Source: Thuidium tamariscinum (Eukaryota > Streptophyta > Bryopsida > Hypnales > Thuidiaceae). Taken from it: DNA of 64,000 bases. Position 1 is the first letter of the stretch, and each line of letters starts with the position of its first letter. The translations under genes and the position numbers were made by a program. The notes beneath the pieces are model-generated. The model searched no databases. It worked only from the letters and a program-made list of their open reading frames with translations, and was not told where the DNA came from. Positions 10,901-22,312 of the stretch are shown here, one piece after another. The DNA lies in assembly GCA_947034885.2 (NCBI GenBank), contig OZ019759.1:3288501-3352500 (forward strand), in the 5' to 3' direction.

Positions 10901-12260
10901 AGGAGTTTGGATGGGGATACTTTCATAAAATATGTAGTATGTTTTGAGCTATATGTACTTATTTAAATGTAGTGTTTTGTACTACATTCAACCATAGATT
11001 ATTATGAAGATTTTATATCTTTGGGTCTACCGGGTTTCAAAGTGTATTAAGTACTATCTTACTGTCAATATAGTACAATAAGTGTTATGAACGTTGTTAT
11101 AGTCTTGTAGTTCTTATAGAACCTCTTGAATTTATATAAAAAAGTACAAGTCTCCATTAAAGTAGTATTCACATTTTATCATGAATGTTCTTGTATTTTA
11201 GACCGTCAAAAAAAGGTACTATTTGGTTTGAAAAGAGTATAAAATATATAAAGTTCAAATTGTCTCTATATACTTACACAGTGAATTTAGGGCAATTATG
11301 TTTGGTACTTCTGAAATTTTCATTTTGGTTACAAACCTATGTTACATTAGAAGGTCCTTTCTTTCTTATACATGTGACCTACTTTACATGCACTCAAACA
11401 AACAAGTACAAAAAGCAGGAGAGATAGAAGAAGGATACTTAAAAGATGAAACTCACCTGAGTTTCACAAAGGTAATGTGTAGGATGAGGCTCAACCCATT
11501 GCAGACGTCCCACTCTGTGCCTTATAACGTCTTTCTGATTTGGTGACACCTTCGTTTGACCATTCCACCACGCATCAACACATTGTTTGATGTAATCAGA
11601 TAAACCTGCTCTCTTTAGTCTCTGTAGACGTAGCTTTGGCACTATATCTTGTGGATCAAATGCATAAACCCTTCTTGTCAAAGCAAGGTTTATGCTCTCG
11701 GTTGTTGTATCCAGAACCCGTGACAAACTTCTCACCCCATCAGTCCCCAAACTCACAGCCGCATCTAGTAGAGCACTCTTCCTAGCTAATAATTTGTTAG
11801 AGTTGGCCACCTTCACTAATTGTAGTTCATGCTTAAAATTTTCAATGAAGGAATGAATCACCTTTGCTTCTTATGGCCTGGGATAGTACGCAGGTAATAA
11901 AGGTGAAACAATGTCATGGTGCAAAACTTTCTCCATGACATCCTTCCTACTGAATGGACCGGGACAACTTCTCAATTCCTCAACTATATACTGTGCTAGG
12001 CGTAGGGATCTCCGATGCAAATCTCTCACAGGTAAATAATCATGCAATTCACGATCTGGATCTGGAGGTGCAATCGCTAAACTTTGGGACGACTCCAGTC
12101 TCTCTCTGTCACGTGCTCTTTGACGAGCCTTCCTCTCTCTTGCATTCTCTGTAACTGCAGAGAGAACCTCTTCATGCATACGAGCCTCGGCGACCCTAGC
12201 AGCTGGACCGGGACGACTAATGCCATGCTTTGTCCGTTTTCTCTTGGCAGCGTTGCCCAT
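7949..12260 (-). pseudogene. DDE-transposase-like gene, two main exons, one in-frame TAA
   Basis: I infer exons 12270-11457 and 9856-7949, joined by GTGAGT and a pyrimidine-rich CAG acceptor. The join preserves phase, giving CETQ|TCFF. The start is the ATG at 12260 (MGNAAKRKR, basic). Exon 1 holds a helical segment ending WWNGQTKVSPNQKDVIRHRVG; exon 2 continues FERLKPWWVRKLKERNTCCC and Cys/His pairs. Possible catalytic blocks follow: HIDYAENYS (about 9190-9215), FSDGCSAQFK (about 8925-8955) and ESAHGKGEWDGAGAVVKR (about 8795-8850), spaced as in DDE/RNase H-fold transposases. A Cys cluster near 8475-8510 and a C-terminal region resembling a small beta-rich reader domain complete it. TAA at 11873-11871 interrupts exon 1 and could derive from CAA. 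I recall similar uncharacterised proteins in animals and algae, but cannot name a Pfam family. The TE origin is inference. Confidence 0.65.
9857..11456 (-). other. Intron of the DDE-like gene, GTAC-rich
   Basis: This 1.6-kb AT-rich intron contains about 24 GTAC tetramers between 9901 and 11400, mostly as AGTAC/GTACT. About five would be expected at this base composition. Short ORFs inside it have no recognisable motif and are not called. Confidence 0.7.
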
Positions 12261-12428
12261 TAGACTGAACCTAGCAAGGAAAAGGTTCGGGAAAATAACA
12301 GTAGTCGTTAGTCTTCTACGCGGAATCAAAGTACATAGTTGAGGAGTTGTGAAGCTCACACGATTGAGAAAAAAATGGGGGAAACAAAGCAGTCAAAAGT
12401 TGTTTGAAAAATACGAGAACAAACTCAC

Positions 12429-12820
12429 CTAATGAGGATAATTCATTCGAAGCACTGTCAGAGCACCATGGATTCACAGCTACCCGTACCAGGTGAAGCG
12501 CTCACGTTAGAGAGAGAAGGTGTGTAATCGAAGCTAGTAGTTGGATAACTATCACCGGAATCCGTAGATCTTCGACTCAAAAAAAGTGCACGTCGAGGAG
12601 ACTCTTCTGCGGTGTTGCAATGGCCTAAGTAAAATTCACTCTTGCCTTGCTTGGACACAGGAGTTTCTGACACGTATCCAGAATCACTTGTATACTTAGA
12701 GAAAACAGAACCCACCTCAGCTGTTGAAACAGAGAGAAGATTGAAGGACACCTCACGTGTAGGGAAGTAAGAGGTGATTAATTTCTGGACAAGAACAGGG
12801 CGCTCGGTGGATTTTGACAT
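12429..12820 (-). CDS. Ser-rich ORF upstream of the DDE-like gene, possible first exon
   Basis: A 120-codon ORF opens at ATG 12820 (MSKSTERPVL) and stops at a TGA at 12460-12458. It is Ser/Thr-rich with no known domain. Downstream lies a good donor (G|GTGAGT after 12429). Splicing to 12270 matches the phase of the MGNAAKRKR exon, but two TGA codons intervene. It may be a decayed N-terminal exon of the same gene or a separate short protein. Confidence 0.35.
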
Positions 12821-13060
12821 AATGCAAAACCAATCCTGTGAATGTTGTGTGCAATCCTACAGACCAAACACAACAAGCAAGGAAGCGAGCAAGGAAGAAC
12901 AGTGCAAAAATGAGAAAGTGTTGGAAGACTGCGCATGCAGAAAGATTCGCTGAGAGAGACCGGAGTGTGCTGAGAGACGACGTCGGTGCACAAATCTGGC
13001 CTCATCCGAATCAGCGCTCCCTACAAATAGTATTTCCCGAATTCCTTGGCGGCGGCAGTA

Positions 13061-13655
13061 ATTAGGGGAATGATCTTTCTTGAAGTACTTTTGATACAGT
13101 AACTGTACTTTTGTACTAAAAAGACAGAGGGAGGGGCACAAAATTAGTATGCGCAGAAAACGGTAATTTGGAAATTCGACAGGTAGCCATCCTTTGAGAT
13201 GTTTGAAGCATCTAGAATCCACAAAGTGATTTAGAAAAAACGTTATTTTCGAACAAGTTATGGCTTTCCAAAAAATGAGCTCTATTTTTGTACTTCATTG
13301 CCAAATATGATCTGTAATTAGGAATGTGAATGAAGATTCGGGTAAAGCCGCCTTCCATGTTTCATGTTACATAAGGGATGTAGAAAAAAGAATTCCGTAT
13401 GGCCTCCAAATAAGTACTTTAACGTGATTTGTAGTACTGTGACATTTTGATAGTCATGTACAAAAGTACTGTTTTCATGGCCTGAATTAAGTTTTTCAAC
13501 GAATTTAAACATATTCCTAGCTATGTAACATCTACAGGCTATAGAAAATGAACATAAATACTTGGAAAAACAATTTTTGATTTGAGTAATATTAAGTACA
13601 AAATCATGTTTATTACCAATTTTGCACTGTGACCTCAAAAGTACAAGGGTCTAGT
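13061..13655. other. GTAC-rich non-coding DNA next to gag-element copy A
   Basis: About ten GTAC tetramers occur in 600 bp, mostly AAGTAC or GTACTTT. The composition matches the intron of the DDE-like gene and intron 1 of the SET chimera. It stops abruptly at about 13656, where retroelement copy A begins. No gene is recognised. Confidence 0.6.
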
Positions 13656-13659
13656 GTAC

Positions 13660-14856
13660 TTCAACCCGCAATCCAGACCCGGATCGACCTTGGGTAAAAA
13701 GAAGCGGAACCACTTCGACACCATCATCTGACACGCCATGATGGCACACGCGGACAGCAACAACTACGAGGCGATACTCGAGCAGATCTCTACCAAGTTG
13801 GGCGGAGTGAAGATCAAGGAAATTCCGGAAATCCTCGATCATCTTCCGACTCAAGAGGTGCTGCGGAAGAAGGACGAGGAGATCCGGAAGTGGGAGGACG
13901 AAGCCCGGATCCAGGCGGATCGGATTCGGCAGGCGGAAGATCTGACCCGGGTGGCTGAAGAGGGACGGCAGAAGGCGGAATAGGAGCGGAATGGGCTCCG
14001 TAATACGGTGACCTATCTGGAGAGTGACCTTAGTGTCGCCAACGGGAAGATCAGCGAGGCTACCACCTTGGTTCAGAACCTGCAAGAGTTGGTGGCCCAA
14101 CCGGCGGAAACAGTGGTGAAGGCCAAACTGTTTTCCGCCCGGTTGATGACGGAGGGACACATCACCGGATTGAAAGTCCTCACCATCTTGGTAGATTACC
14201 AGGCCAAGATGGAGGGGGTATTGAAGGAGATGAGGGCCTTGATTGGGGCTCTCAATCCGGAATTGGGAGAAGGCCTGTCGAGTTTGCTTAACCAGCAGGT
14301 TTACACGGACTTCAGCCCCGGAGCGCAAGGACGGATGTCGACGGATCGGAAGTTGCTCGGGAACTCGCCGGTCATGAAGAACCTCGGCGAGCTCGGATCG
14401 GATCCGAATGCAGCCGGACCGTCAAATACACCTACGGAGCCGCAAGAGAAGAGGGCAGCGCCGCGACTCGACCTGGAGATCCGGATGAAGGCCCTACCGA
14501 ATCCGGCCAGGGAGAATCCGGAGAAGTTCGCCCACATGAACGAGCCAGACAAGGTGCCGGGCAAGGAGACACGCAACACAACAGTCATCCTGGACGACTC
14601 GGACAAGGAAGACAATCCGCCACTCATCATCCGTGATGAAGCTAGGGAGCAGGGCGGATTCCAGGAAGTGGAGCGGTCGGAAAGCTCAGAGGTGAATTCG
14701 GATGAGACCTCGACGGAAGACAGCGGAACGCCACCAGTTCCGATTCAGAAGAGGTAGACCCGATCCGCCACCAAGAAGGCTCCCCCTCCCAAGGCAATGA
14801 CGCGGAGGAGTTCAGTTCCGCCCGCGGGTACTACGTCGAAGCGGGCGCGTAAGTAG
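13660..14856 (+). pseudogene. Gag-like coiled-coil protein, copy A remnant
   Basis: One frame runs from the truncated start to the terminal TAG at 14854-14856 (SKRARK). It is broken by TGA 13729-13731, TAG 13981-13983 and TAG 14755-14757. Copy B has CGT, GAG and CAG at those three sites. The protein part is a long charged coiled coil (RKKDEEIRK, ARVAEEGR), then a helical domain (LFSARLMTEGH, DYQAKM) and an acidic/basic tail ending RSATKKAPP. It matches copy B residue for residue over most of its length. I know of no enzymatic motif in it. Confidence 0.75.
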
Positions 14857-16077
14857 GACAGAGTTGAGTAGTTAGGATTTTGATTTTGGACGGAAGTTTC
14901 CTGGACGGATTTCCCGGGTGTGGGCCCCGATCCGGAACTTTAGGAACAACTGGCCGGACCTTTCCGGATAATCCGGTTGGGCTCCGATTGGTTGTTTCGG
15001 ATTTTCTTTTGCCTTGTTGGCATTCCGTTTCTGTTTTTAGGCTTTGACTTTCGTTTTGTTTTGAGCTTTTAAGGGGCAGGCAAGTTAGTTGGCCTGTCAT
15101 TCCTTCCTAGTGCATATTCCATTGTATTTCATTCCCTTCTTTAATCTGAGCCGGCGGATGGACATTCTAGCTCTGACTTGTGTTTGAATCTTTTTTGGTG
15201 TGTTTGTTGAAGTGTTGAGAGGCAAGAGGGATGGGTGAGGAGGAATCCGGATTCTGAGGCACTTGAAATCCGAACTAAGTGACCAACTTCCGAGAACTAG
15301 GGTCTTGATTCGTGAGTTTGAGCGTGGAGCCTGTAATTCACCGGAACGGTGATCCGGTGTGAGTCCAGGAGTGACGCGGAGGAGGTTCCGGAACCGCAGG
15401 GGCGGATTCGTGCGGAGTTAAGCAGCCGCCATAGGAAAGTTCTGTCCACCGGAAGGTCTGCCAACCACTGAGTTTATCCGGAGAGCTAGGGAAGTACGTC
15501 CTTTCGGGTCTAGGGGTCTTTTAATCTGTCGTTGTAGTAAGGGCAAGTGAAGTAGTCCTGAGTGACCTGCTAACCGAACTGGCCCAGAGCTATCCGGGAA
15601 GTTGTGAGGATTCGGATCCGCCCCTAATACAACACCGGATATATTTTGGTGTCTTTGTGTGTTTTGTTTGAGAGGAGAGAGCATGAGGTTTAGGAGTGGT
15701 AAGTCCCTACCCCTCTAAAGATCAAGAGAGGACCCTTTGAGGGTAAAACAGGGGTATCAAAAACCGATTATTGAGTGACGGAACCGGATTCCGGATTGAG
15801 ACGGATCCGGGTGGAAGTGAAATCCGGATCCGAGAAAGGAATCCGGTCATAGTTGAGAGACGGATTCGGAAAGAAACGACGGATCCGGAAAGAGTTCCGG
15901 AAGACAAGTTGGCATTCCGGATTGAGAGTAGTAACTTGGGTGTTTTGAGCTGGGAAACCTAGAAACCGGAAAACGCAACTATTAGTAATGTCTGGAATCT
16001 CCTGGGACGATATTCCGTGTCATATTATCACGTTTGGGTGTGATAAAGGTGCTTTCTGCTAGACTGCGCGTACGACA
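14857..16077 (+). other. Non-coding 3' tail of copy A
   Basis: This 1.2-kb tail is nearly identical in order to 33113-34347 of copy B. It is rich in CCGGA/TCCGG words, with many inverted TCCGGATCCGGA-like palindromes, especially 15770-15960. It has no ORF of interest. Both copies end at the same base and neither ends in poly(A). Confidence 0.7.
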
Positions 16078-16730
16078 CTATTCTTCTATGAATTTCCATT
16101 ATTGACGTCCTAAACCCTAATGCAGAACTAGTTCTTCCAAATTTACACTAGTTCAAAACCGTAATGGGCAATTACAAACCAATTGCACAAGCTTTACAGA
16201 AAAATCCACAACCTTTCCTATCAGCGACTCCAAAGAAACATTTAGAATTCAAACTACTATTAAAAAAATGCAGTAGGCACTGGATTCTTACCTTCTGAGA
16301 AGCACCTAAACCAAGTCTTGTTGTGGAAGTCGACTCGACAATCCAAAAAAGGAATTGCAAGTTCTGTAGTTCTCACAAAGCATCACCATGAATTAGCATA
16401 AGTGAGCACCTCGAAGCACATTCCTCAGGTGGAATCCTAAACCCTGAACTACATACTCACCTGTAGGTTAATTGCACTACAAGATTTGCACTAATTGCAC
16501 TAATTGCACTACAAGATTTTACATTGAAAATTTAAAACAAAACGAAGCATTGGAAAGTGAACAATGTGATGCATTGAAGCATTGAAACAGAAGAAGAAGC
16601 AGACCAAGCGCCAAACCTAAAACCCTAAACCCCGACAATCCTATTACCACAAATTGGAAGAACTCTTCCTACAAGTGCAGGCAGAACTTTGTCAGGAAGC
16701 ACTTAACCTGAAACTCTGAAGCTAGTTGCA

Positions 16731-16922
16731 TCACGCAAGAAGAGCAGGAATCCTCTGTGAAAGTCGAAACACCTCACCTCTTTCCGGATGCGCTGCAGCC
16801 GCCGCTTCTCCGGATCTACCCCCGCTCATTGCGCACGCAACGTTCTCACGCCAAAAGACACCCGCAAGAGAGAACCGCCTTCGCCGCAAAATTCCAACCC
16901 CACCACGTGAAGATCCCTGCAA
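16731..16922 (-). CDS. Possible truncated first exon of an unknown plant gene
   Basis: Reading on the minus strand, a TATATAC box lies near 17040, about 115 nt before an ATG at 16922. The ORF begins MQGSSRGGVGILRRRRF and is Ala/Gly/Arg-rich, as plant first exons often are. A good donor (AAAGAG|GTGAGG) lies near 16785. Downstream, 'GGGTTTAGGGTTTTAGG' (about 16640) resembles plant leader sequence. No downstream coding exon is recognised before copy A begins at 16077, so the gene may have been cut by that insertion. It may equally be non-coding. Confidence 0.2.
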   Translation of the reverse strand: MQGSSRGGVGILRRRRFSLAGVFWRENVACAMSGGRSGEAAAAAHPERGEVFRLSQRIPALLA

Positions 16923-19860
16923 TTGCGTCCACTCTCACGAGACCCCAAATCACAGAACACCACAACCCACAAAAGACCCCTCCGCTACAATCGCAAGTGT
17001 TGCACATACAAGTATACAACAGATCAAATGCAAATGTATATAAGAAGAAGAGGCGCATGAGGTCTCCCAACGAGGAAGCGCATGCAGCCGAGGAAACAAC
17101 GCAGACAGGAACAGAGCTCAGCGGCCGAGGAAGGGAGAGGACCAACCGAACCTCTCCGCCCCGATAGTTCCCGAACCTGCCTAAGAGGTTTCCTAGGCCT
17201 AACCTCCTTGGAACCTGCGTATGAGGTTTGGGTAACTGTGAACTCGAACGGAATTCCTATACATTGTCTCCGTTTGGATGAAAACATAGAGGAGTCCCTT
17301 TTTTGTAGACGAAGTAGATGAAGAATGGTTAGTATATAACAGTAGAAGTTTAGGAATGCAATTCACCCATTTATCTCCCCATTTGGATAAAGAATTGGAT
17401 GGATCAGTCTCTATTTTTGGATGAAGAATTTTTTTTGTATAACAATCAAAGGTTTAGCATAACAATGAAAGTTTATATATAACGATAAAAGTTTGCACGT
17501 AATGTTGAAAAAATGATCCACCAATTTCTATGTGACAAAGTACCCTAAAAATTCTTTACATGATCTACATATAAACAATTTCATCTTCAGTGTGAAGAAC
17601 ATTGGTAAATTTCATGCAGAATAATTTTTTTTCTATTTAAACTATGAAGCAAACCAAGATTCGGTGTACACTACAACTTTTACACCTTTAAACAAAGTAT
17701 GCCTAAGTTTTTTCAATCTTTAGTGTAAAGTACAAGTTGAAGCACCTTTCAAAGTATCGTGCATTTATTTTGATGATAATGCAAAATGAACCAATATGAA
17801 AATTTTAATAAGAGCATTGAATTTGAACAACATATAAGCATTAAGTAATTTTCAGAAGTTCCTAATTCAAAATAGGAAGCGTCCCACAAGAGCTATTTTA
17901 ATTTTGTATGCAAAGTGACACGAGCATGGAGTATTTTTGTTATTACAAAAATAGTTGAGTGATCTCTCTATAAGAGATCAACCACATATAGTTCTCTATT
18001 CTTCTAAAATTAATAATTCTTTTAGTTATAATTTTTTTTAAGTGAACATTCCCTAAGAATAAAAAACATAGAAGGACAAATTATATTGAAGTGTTGTACT
18101 ATACCGTAGAACCCTTCAATTAGAGTAATTTTTAAATTTACAATAATTTTTTCCAAAAATGACTTCAAATTCATTTGAAGTTTTCTTCTTAATGCTATTC
18201 ATCAATTATTTTGTTTCAAAAAACATAATTAAAGTAATTTGAACCTAAACAACTTCTTAAAATACAAACTATTTAAAATAGAAAATTGGTTAAATTTTAA
18301 TTAACTTCAAAATTCTGCAAACACCAGATTCTAGTGCCTTGGGTAGTTAGGGGTTAATGTACAAGAAGGTACTCTTAATACGTTTTTGAAATCTGGAATG
18401 TCCACATTCAAAAGAATGTCCAAAGTGACAATTATCATTCCTTTAATATATTTACAAGAGAAAAAAATTGAGCAAGTTCCAAAGGCATATAGCATCCATG
18501 TTCTATGAGAAATGCACATGTCACATGTTGAATTCTTTGGAGTTCTTTATTTCCAAAGAAAATGCCAACTACGTTGTTGATCCCTAAACCCTTCAAATAC
18601 AAAAATACCATTATTCTTACGTAGAGAACTAAGGAAAAAATAATGTACAATTTCCAAAGTCATAGAATATCCATGTTCTATGGCAAATTCCCTTGTGATG
18701 TGCAATGGTGACAAAAATTCAGTTTTACTACATAAGCGCTAAGTTTCCCATTGTTCTTAATTATGTGGAAAGCAACAAATACAAAGACATTTACGTATCC
18801 TAAATAGAAGCAAAAAGTAGGGAAAGATCCGAACTCGTAGAACACACATGTTATATGAACAATCCCATGTAATGTACACGATTGAGTCCTTGAAACCTAT
18901 AAGTCATTTGCCATGAAGTTATCGAAAGGGAGGAACATTTGAAGATTTCTGTGTGTCACGTAAACAAAAATAACGTGGAGAAGTTACCAAGTTACTAATT
19001 CCTATAAAATATTTTGGGATTGCTGAAAATACCCTTTTTTATGGAGAGGGCCATCTCTGTCATTTTGTAAAAATGAAGTACAACAATGCCTTTCATTGAG
19101 GACTTACTTGACAGAAATTTAACCTTAAGTTTTCTAAAGTTGTATGTAGCATTCTCACAAAATCTTAGCCTTAAAGTTGCATAATTATAGAGTTATCTCT
19201 ACATATTAAATACGAACTTGAACTCATAGGTTATCGTTGAGAAATGAAACCTATTTTTGGAGTGCCCAAATTTTATTGATTTTTTTCCTCTCAATTTCTA
19301 TAATAAACCCTATTTTAAGCAGTACAAAGCATCTCAAATAGTAGGTACTATGAGATATTATTCAAATTTTTAAAATTTGCTCATGACAAATGTACATGGG
19401 AATATAGAACTCAGTATTCACAATGATATGATTAATTACTAGACATTCATGATTTCTGAAATGTATATAGTGCACTATAGAAAGTCATAACTGTAGAGAG
19501 CATTTAATGTATGAAGTACTAATTATTAGTATAGTGATGAAGTCCAACTCCAATCATTAGAGGAGTAACTACTTCATCATCATTGACAATAGTTCACTTG
19601 CTTGAATCCATAAATAACGTTGTACTTGTCCACAACTCACATCATTGAATAGAGCAGTATGTATTTCATGACTATCTATGCCTAATTCCTAAGAACTAAG
19701 GCCTTCCAATGTATAAATACATATGTAAAACAAATAAAAATGATACAAAACATTTATAAATATTTTATACTATAATGAAGAGGATTTGTTTCTAGGATTC
19801 AAGTAAAATGTAATGGATGTACATAATTTGCGAAATATGCAATGTGAACATTTCACAAAT

Positions 19861-20278
19861 AATGGCAGCGTGGCCCTTTTTTATTTTCCAATCTCGAATT
19901 AGGCAATTAGATGCTATGATACTCAAATTAGTGCTTGAAATAGGGTGTCCAAGGACTTTTCAACTTTCATGTATTTGTTTTGGCTTCACTTGACGCGGAG
20001 TTTTTGACATTTGAGGGATTTGGGTTGGAAGACAAACAATGGCAACGTGGCCCTTTTTTATTTTCCAATCTCGAATTAGGCAATTAGATGCCATGATATT
20101 CAAATTAGTGCTTGAAATAGGGTGTCCAAGGACTTTTCAACTTTCACGTATTTGTTTTGGCTTCACTTGACGTGGAGTTTTTGACATTTGAGGGATTTGG
20201 GTTGGAAGACAAACAATGGCAGCGTGGCCCTTTTTTATTTTCCAATCTCGAATTAGGCAATTAGATGCCATGATATTA
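19861..20278 (+). repeat. 177-bp tandem repeat, about 2.35 copies
   Basis: Units start at 'GGC(A/A)GCGTGGCCC' positions 19864, 20041 and 20218, a period of exactly 177 bp. The copies are almost identical (for example GGCAGCG against GGCAACG, and GACGCGG against GACGTGG). The third copy stops after 'TGCCATGATATT'. The unit length falls in the range of plant satellite monomers, but only two full copies are present. Confidence 0.9.
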
Positions 20279-21439
20279 AAATAGCAAAGGCCCTTCCACT
20301 GTAAAATTTACTTTCACGTTAGTATTTAGGTTTTTAAAAAAATGGAAATTCAAAATTTGTGGGAAATTCATACAACATTAATGTTTTCAATGAAATGCTT
20401 GGTGCATGTCGATATGTAGAGAACTTCGTAACAAGTACATGTTAAATCTAGCACTTCATAAATGATGTATGCACAGACTATTTATATTTTTTACAAATGA
20501 CAAACATGATTGTTAGGGATGAAAATGTATAAGTTGTACAGTCATATCACATTCAAAATCCATGAGTATTTCCATTGACCTATGTATAGCATACGCAAAA
20601 CTAATTTCGAGAAAGTGAATTTTTTGTTTTCCTTTTTTTAAAGATTGGAATATCCTTTACATTATTTCAAGAAATCTGCATTTTAGGGAGGAACAAAATG
20701 GAGAAAATGTAAAACCCTAAACACCCTAAATTCATGAATATTTTCTATGAAACAGTTTTGGCATGTGTAATTTTTTTTTTCAAAAGTGTAAATCGTGGCC
20801 CTTGCTTTGTTACAAATGAAATGAAAAGTCTTATATGGCTTCCTCATGATGTCACAAGATCTTTAGGGCTACAAGAGAAACAAAAGCTATAAAATCATGA
20901 AACACACATGTTCCATGGTTTTTTACCATCAACTGCTTATAATTGGTCAAACACTTTTTTCCTAACCGTTAATCCTAAACCATCCAATTTTGAGAATACT
21001 ATTCATAGTCTCTTAAAAAATGTGTTAGAAAATGAGAAGCATGTTAGTAGACAAAAATTGGAAATTGTCAAATAATGTAGAAGTCATGCACCACAATTTT
21101 TACAAATGAAAGGCTTCAACATGTTCAAAACTTAGTGTTGAAAGGAATGATTAAAAAAATGGTGCAATTTTGTAAAGAAATTTACAAAATCTCTAGTGCT
21201 TTGAAAATTACATGCAATTGATAGGAAAAAAAATGAAGTTGTAAAATCACAGAACACTGAAGTTCCATACTAATTTCGAATGACATCTTCATTACATGTG
21301 TAAAACTCTTTTTCAAAAATTGTAAATAGTATAGCTTCTAACATTAAGAGAAAATGTGCACAACCTTTCAATTTCTGAAAATGGCATATGAATTAGTGGT
21401 CATGAAATATACAAGTTCAGATTCCTTAAACCCTAGAGT

Positions 21440-21470
21440 TGAACCCTAAACCCTAAACCCTAAACCCATA
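21440..21470 (+). repeat. Short interstitial telomere-like tract (CCCTAAA)
   Basis: About four CCCTAAA units lie in tandem, preceded by a related 'ttaaaccctagag'. This is the complement of the plant TTTAGGG telomere unit. It is too short to be a telomere. Such tracts are common in plant promoters and at old repair sites. Confidence 0.7.
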
Positions 21471-22312
21471 TTCTGAACCTTAGCCATGAGTACCTATGAG
21501 ATGCCTAGAACAACTGCAAAAAGTTGTTGGAATTTAAAGGCATGCTGAAATAGTAGTAGGTAGGTGGCAAAAAGTCATTGAAGACAATAATAGATTAATA
21601 CTATAGGCGGCGAAGTCTTTGTTGCCCACGATTGAATGTACCTAGGAAGTTGCATCCTACAACTGTAAAAGTGACCCGAAATTCCGAAGTTCCCGAGGAA
21701 TGTGGGAAGAAAGGTGCATGTACCGGACAGGTGTTTGCGGAATTTGAAATGAAAATTTTGGCGGAAAAGTTTTCCCGCCTCTCCCCTAGCGCTTGCCCCC
21801 ATCTTTCCGTAGGAACTGCACGAGCACGGCGGATGAGCTCACAGCGAAGCGAAGCGAGGCTTTTCAATTCTTGCATTCTCGGCTGTGCTCTTCAGTCCAT
21901 CGCATTCTTGTGAGCATTTAGTCCATTCATTTCTTTGAGTTCTTGTATACAGAGTATTGACACACTTGCTGAGCGGACGTAGGAAGTTTACTTCCTACCA
22001 AGTTTCTGTTTAGTTCTTGTAGGTTGGTGCAGGAAGTGGTACTTGCGGGTCATATTGAATCTCTTATTTCACGCAGGTACGATATCTGAAGGTCTGAACA
22101 GTTCGTGAATATTGTCTTCGTAGCTTTGTCATTGGAGCGAGGAATTTGTTGGAGACTAATTTCTGTAGACGACTTAGAGCGATTCCGAAATTTGTGCCGT
22201 GAATTCCGGACCTCGACTACAATTTTGTTTTGGCATTGATTAGTACATTATATTCGAGTCGTGGATCTTCAGTATATGTTATGTAATTGCCACTGACAAC
22301 TCTAACGACATG

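Larger units (their letters stand above)
13656..16077 (+). mobile_element. Gag-only element, copy A (5'-truncated)
   Basis: Copy A aligns by eye with the second half of copy B (about 31915-34347), beginning at the words 'CCAGACCCGGATC' and 'AAGAAGCGGAACC'. It has the same 1.2-kb non-coding 3' tail and the same 3' terminus 'GCGTACGACA', after which the two copies diverge (16078 here, 34348 in B). The 5' part of the gene and the promoter are missing. No polymerase, integrase or long terminal repeat was seen. The matched 3' end with 5' truncation resembles target-primed retroposition, but the class is unresolved. Confidence 0.75.
17160..21560. other. AT-rich non-coding DNA
   Basis: About 4.4 kb have no credible gene on either strand. 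The region contains a 177-bp tandem repeat (19861-20278), many short A/T runs and a short telomere-like tract near its right end. Loose repeated phrases such as 'aaagtcatagaatatccatgttctatg' variants (about 18475-18530, 18655-18690, 18830-18860, 20895-20925) suggest an old dispersed or decayed tandem repeat. Confidence 0.6.

Noticed and set aside
16625..16645. Telomere-like 'aaaaccctaaacccc'
   Set aside because: It holds only about two units and is explained by plant leader sequence or chance.
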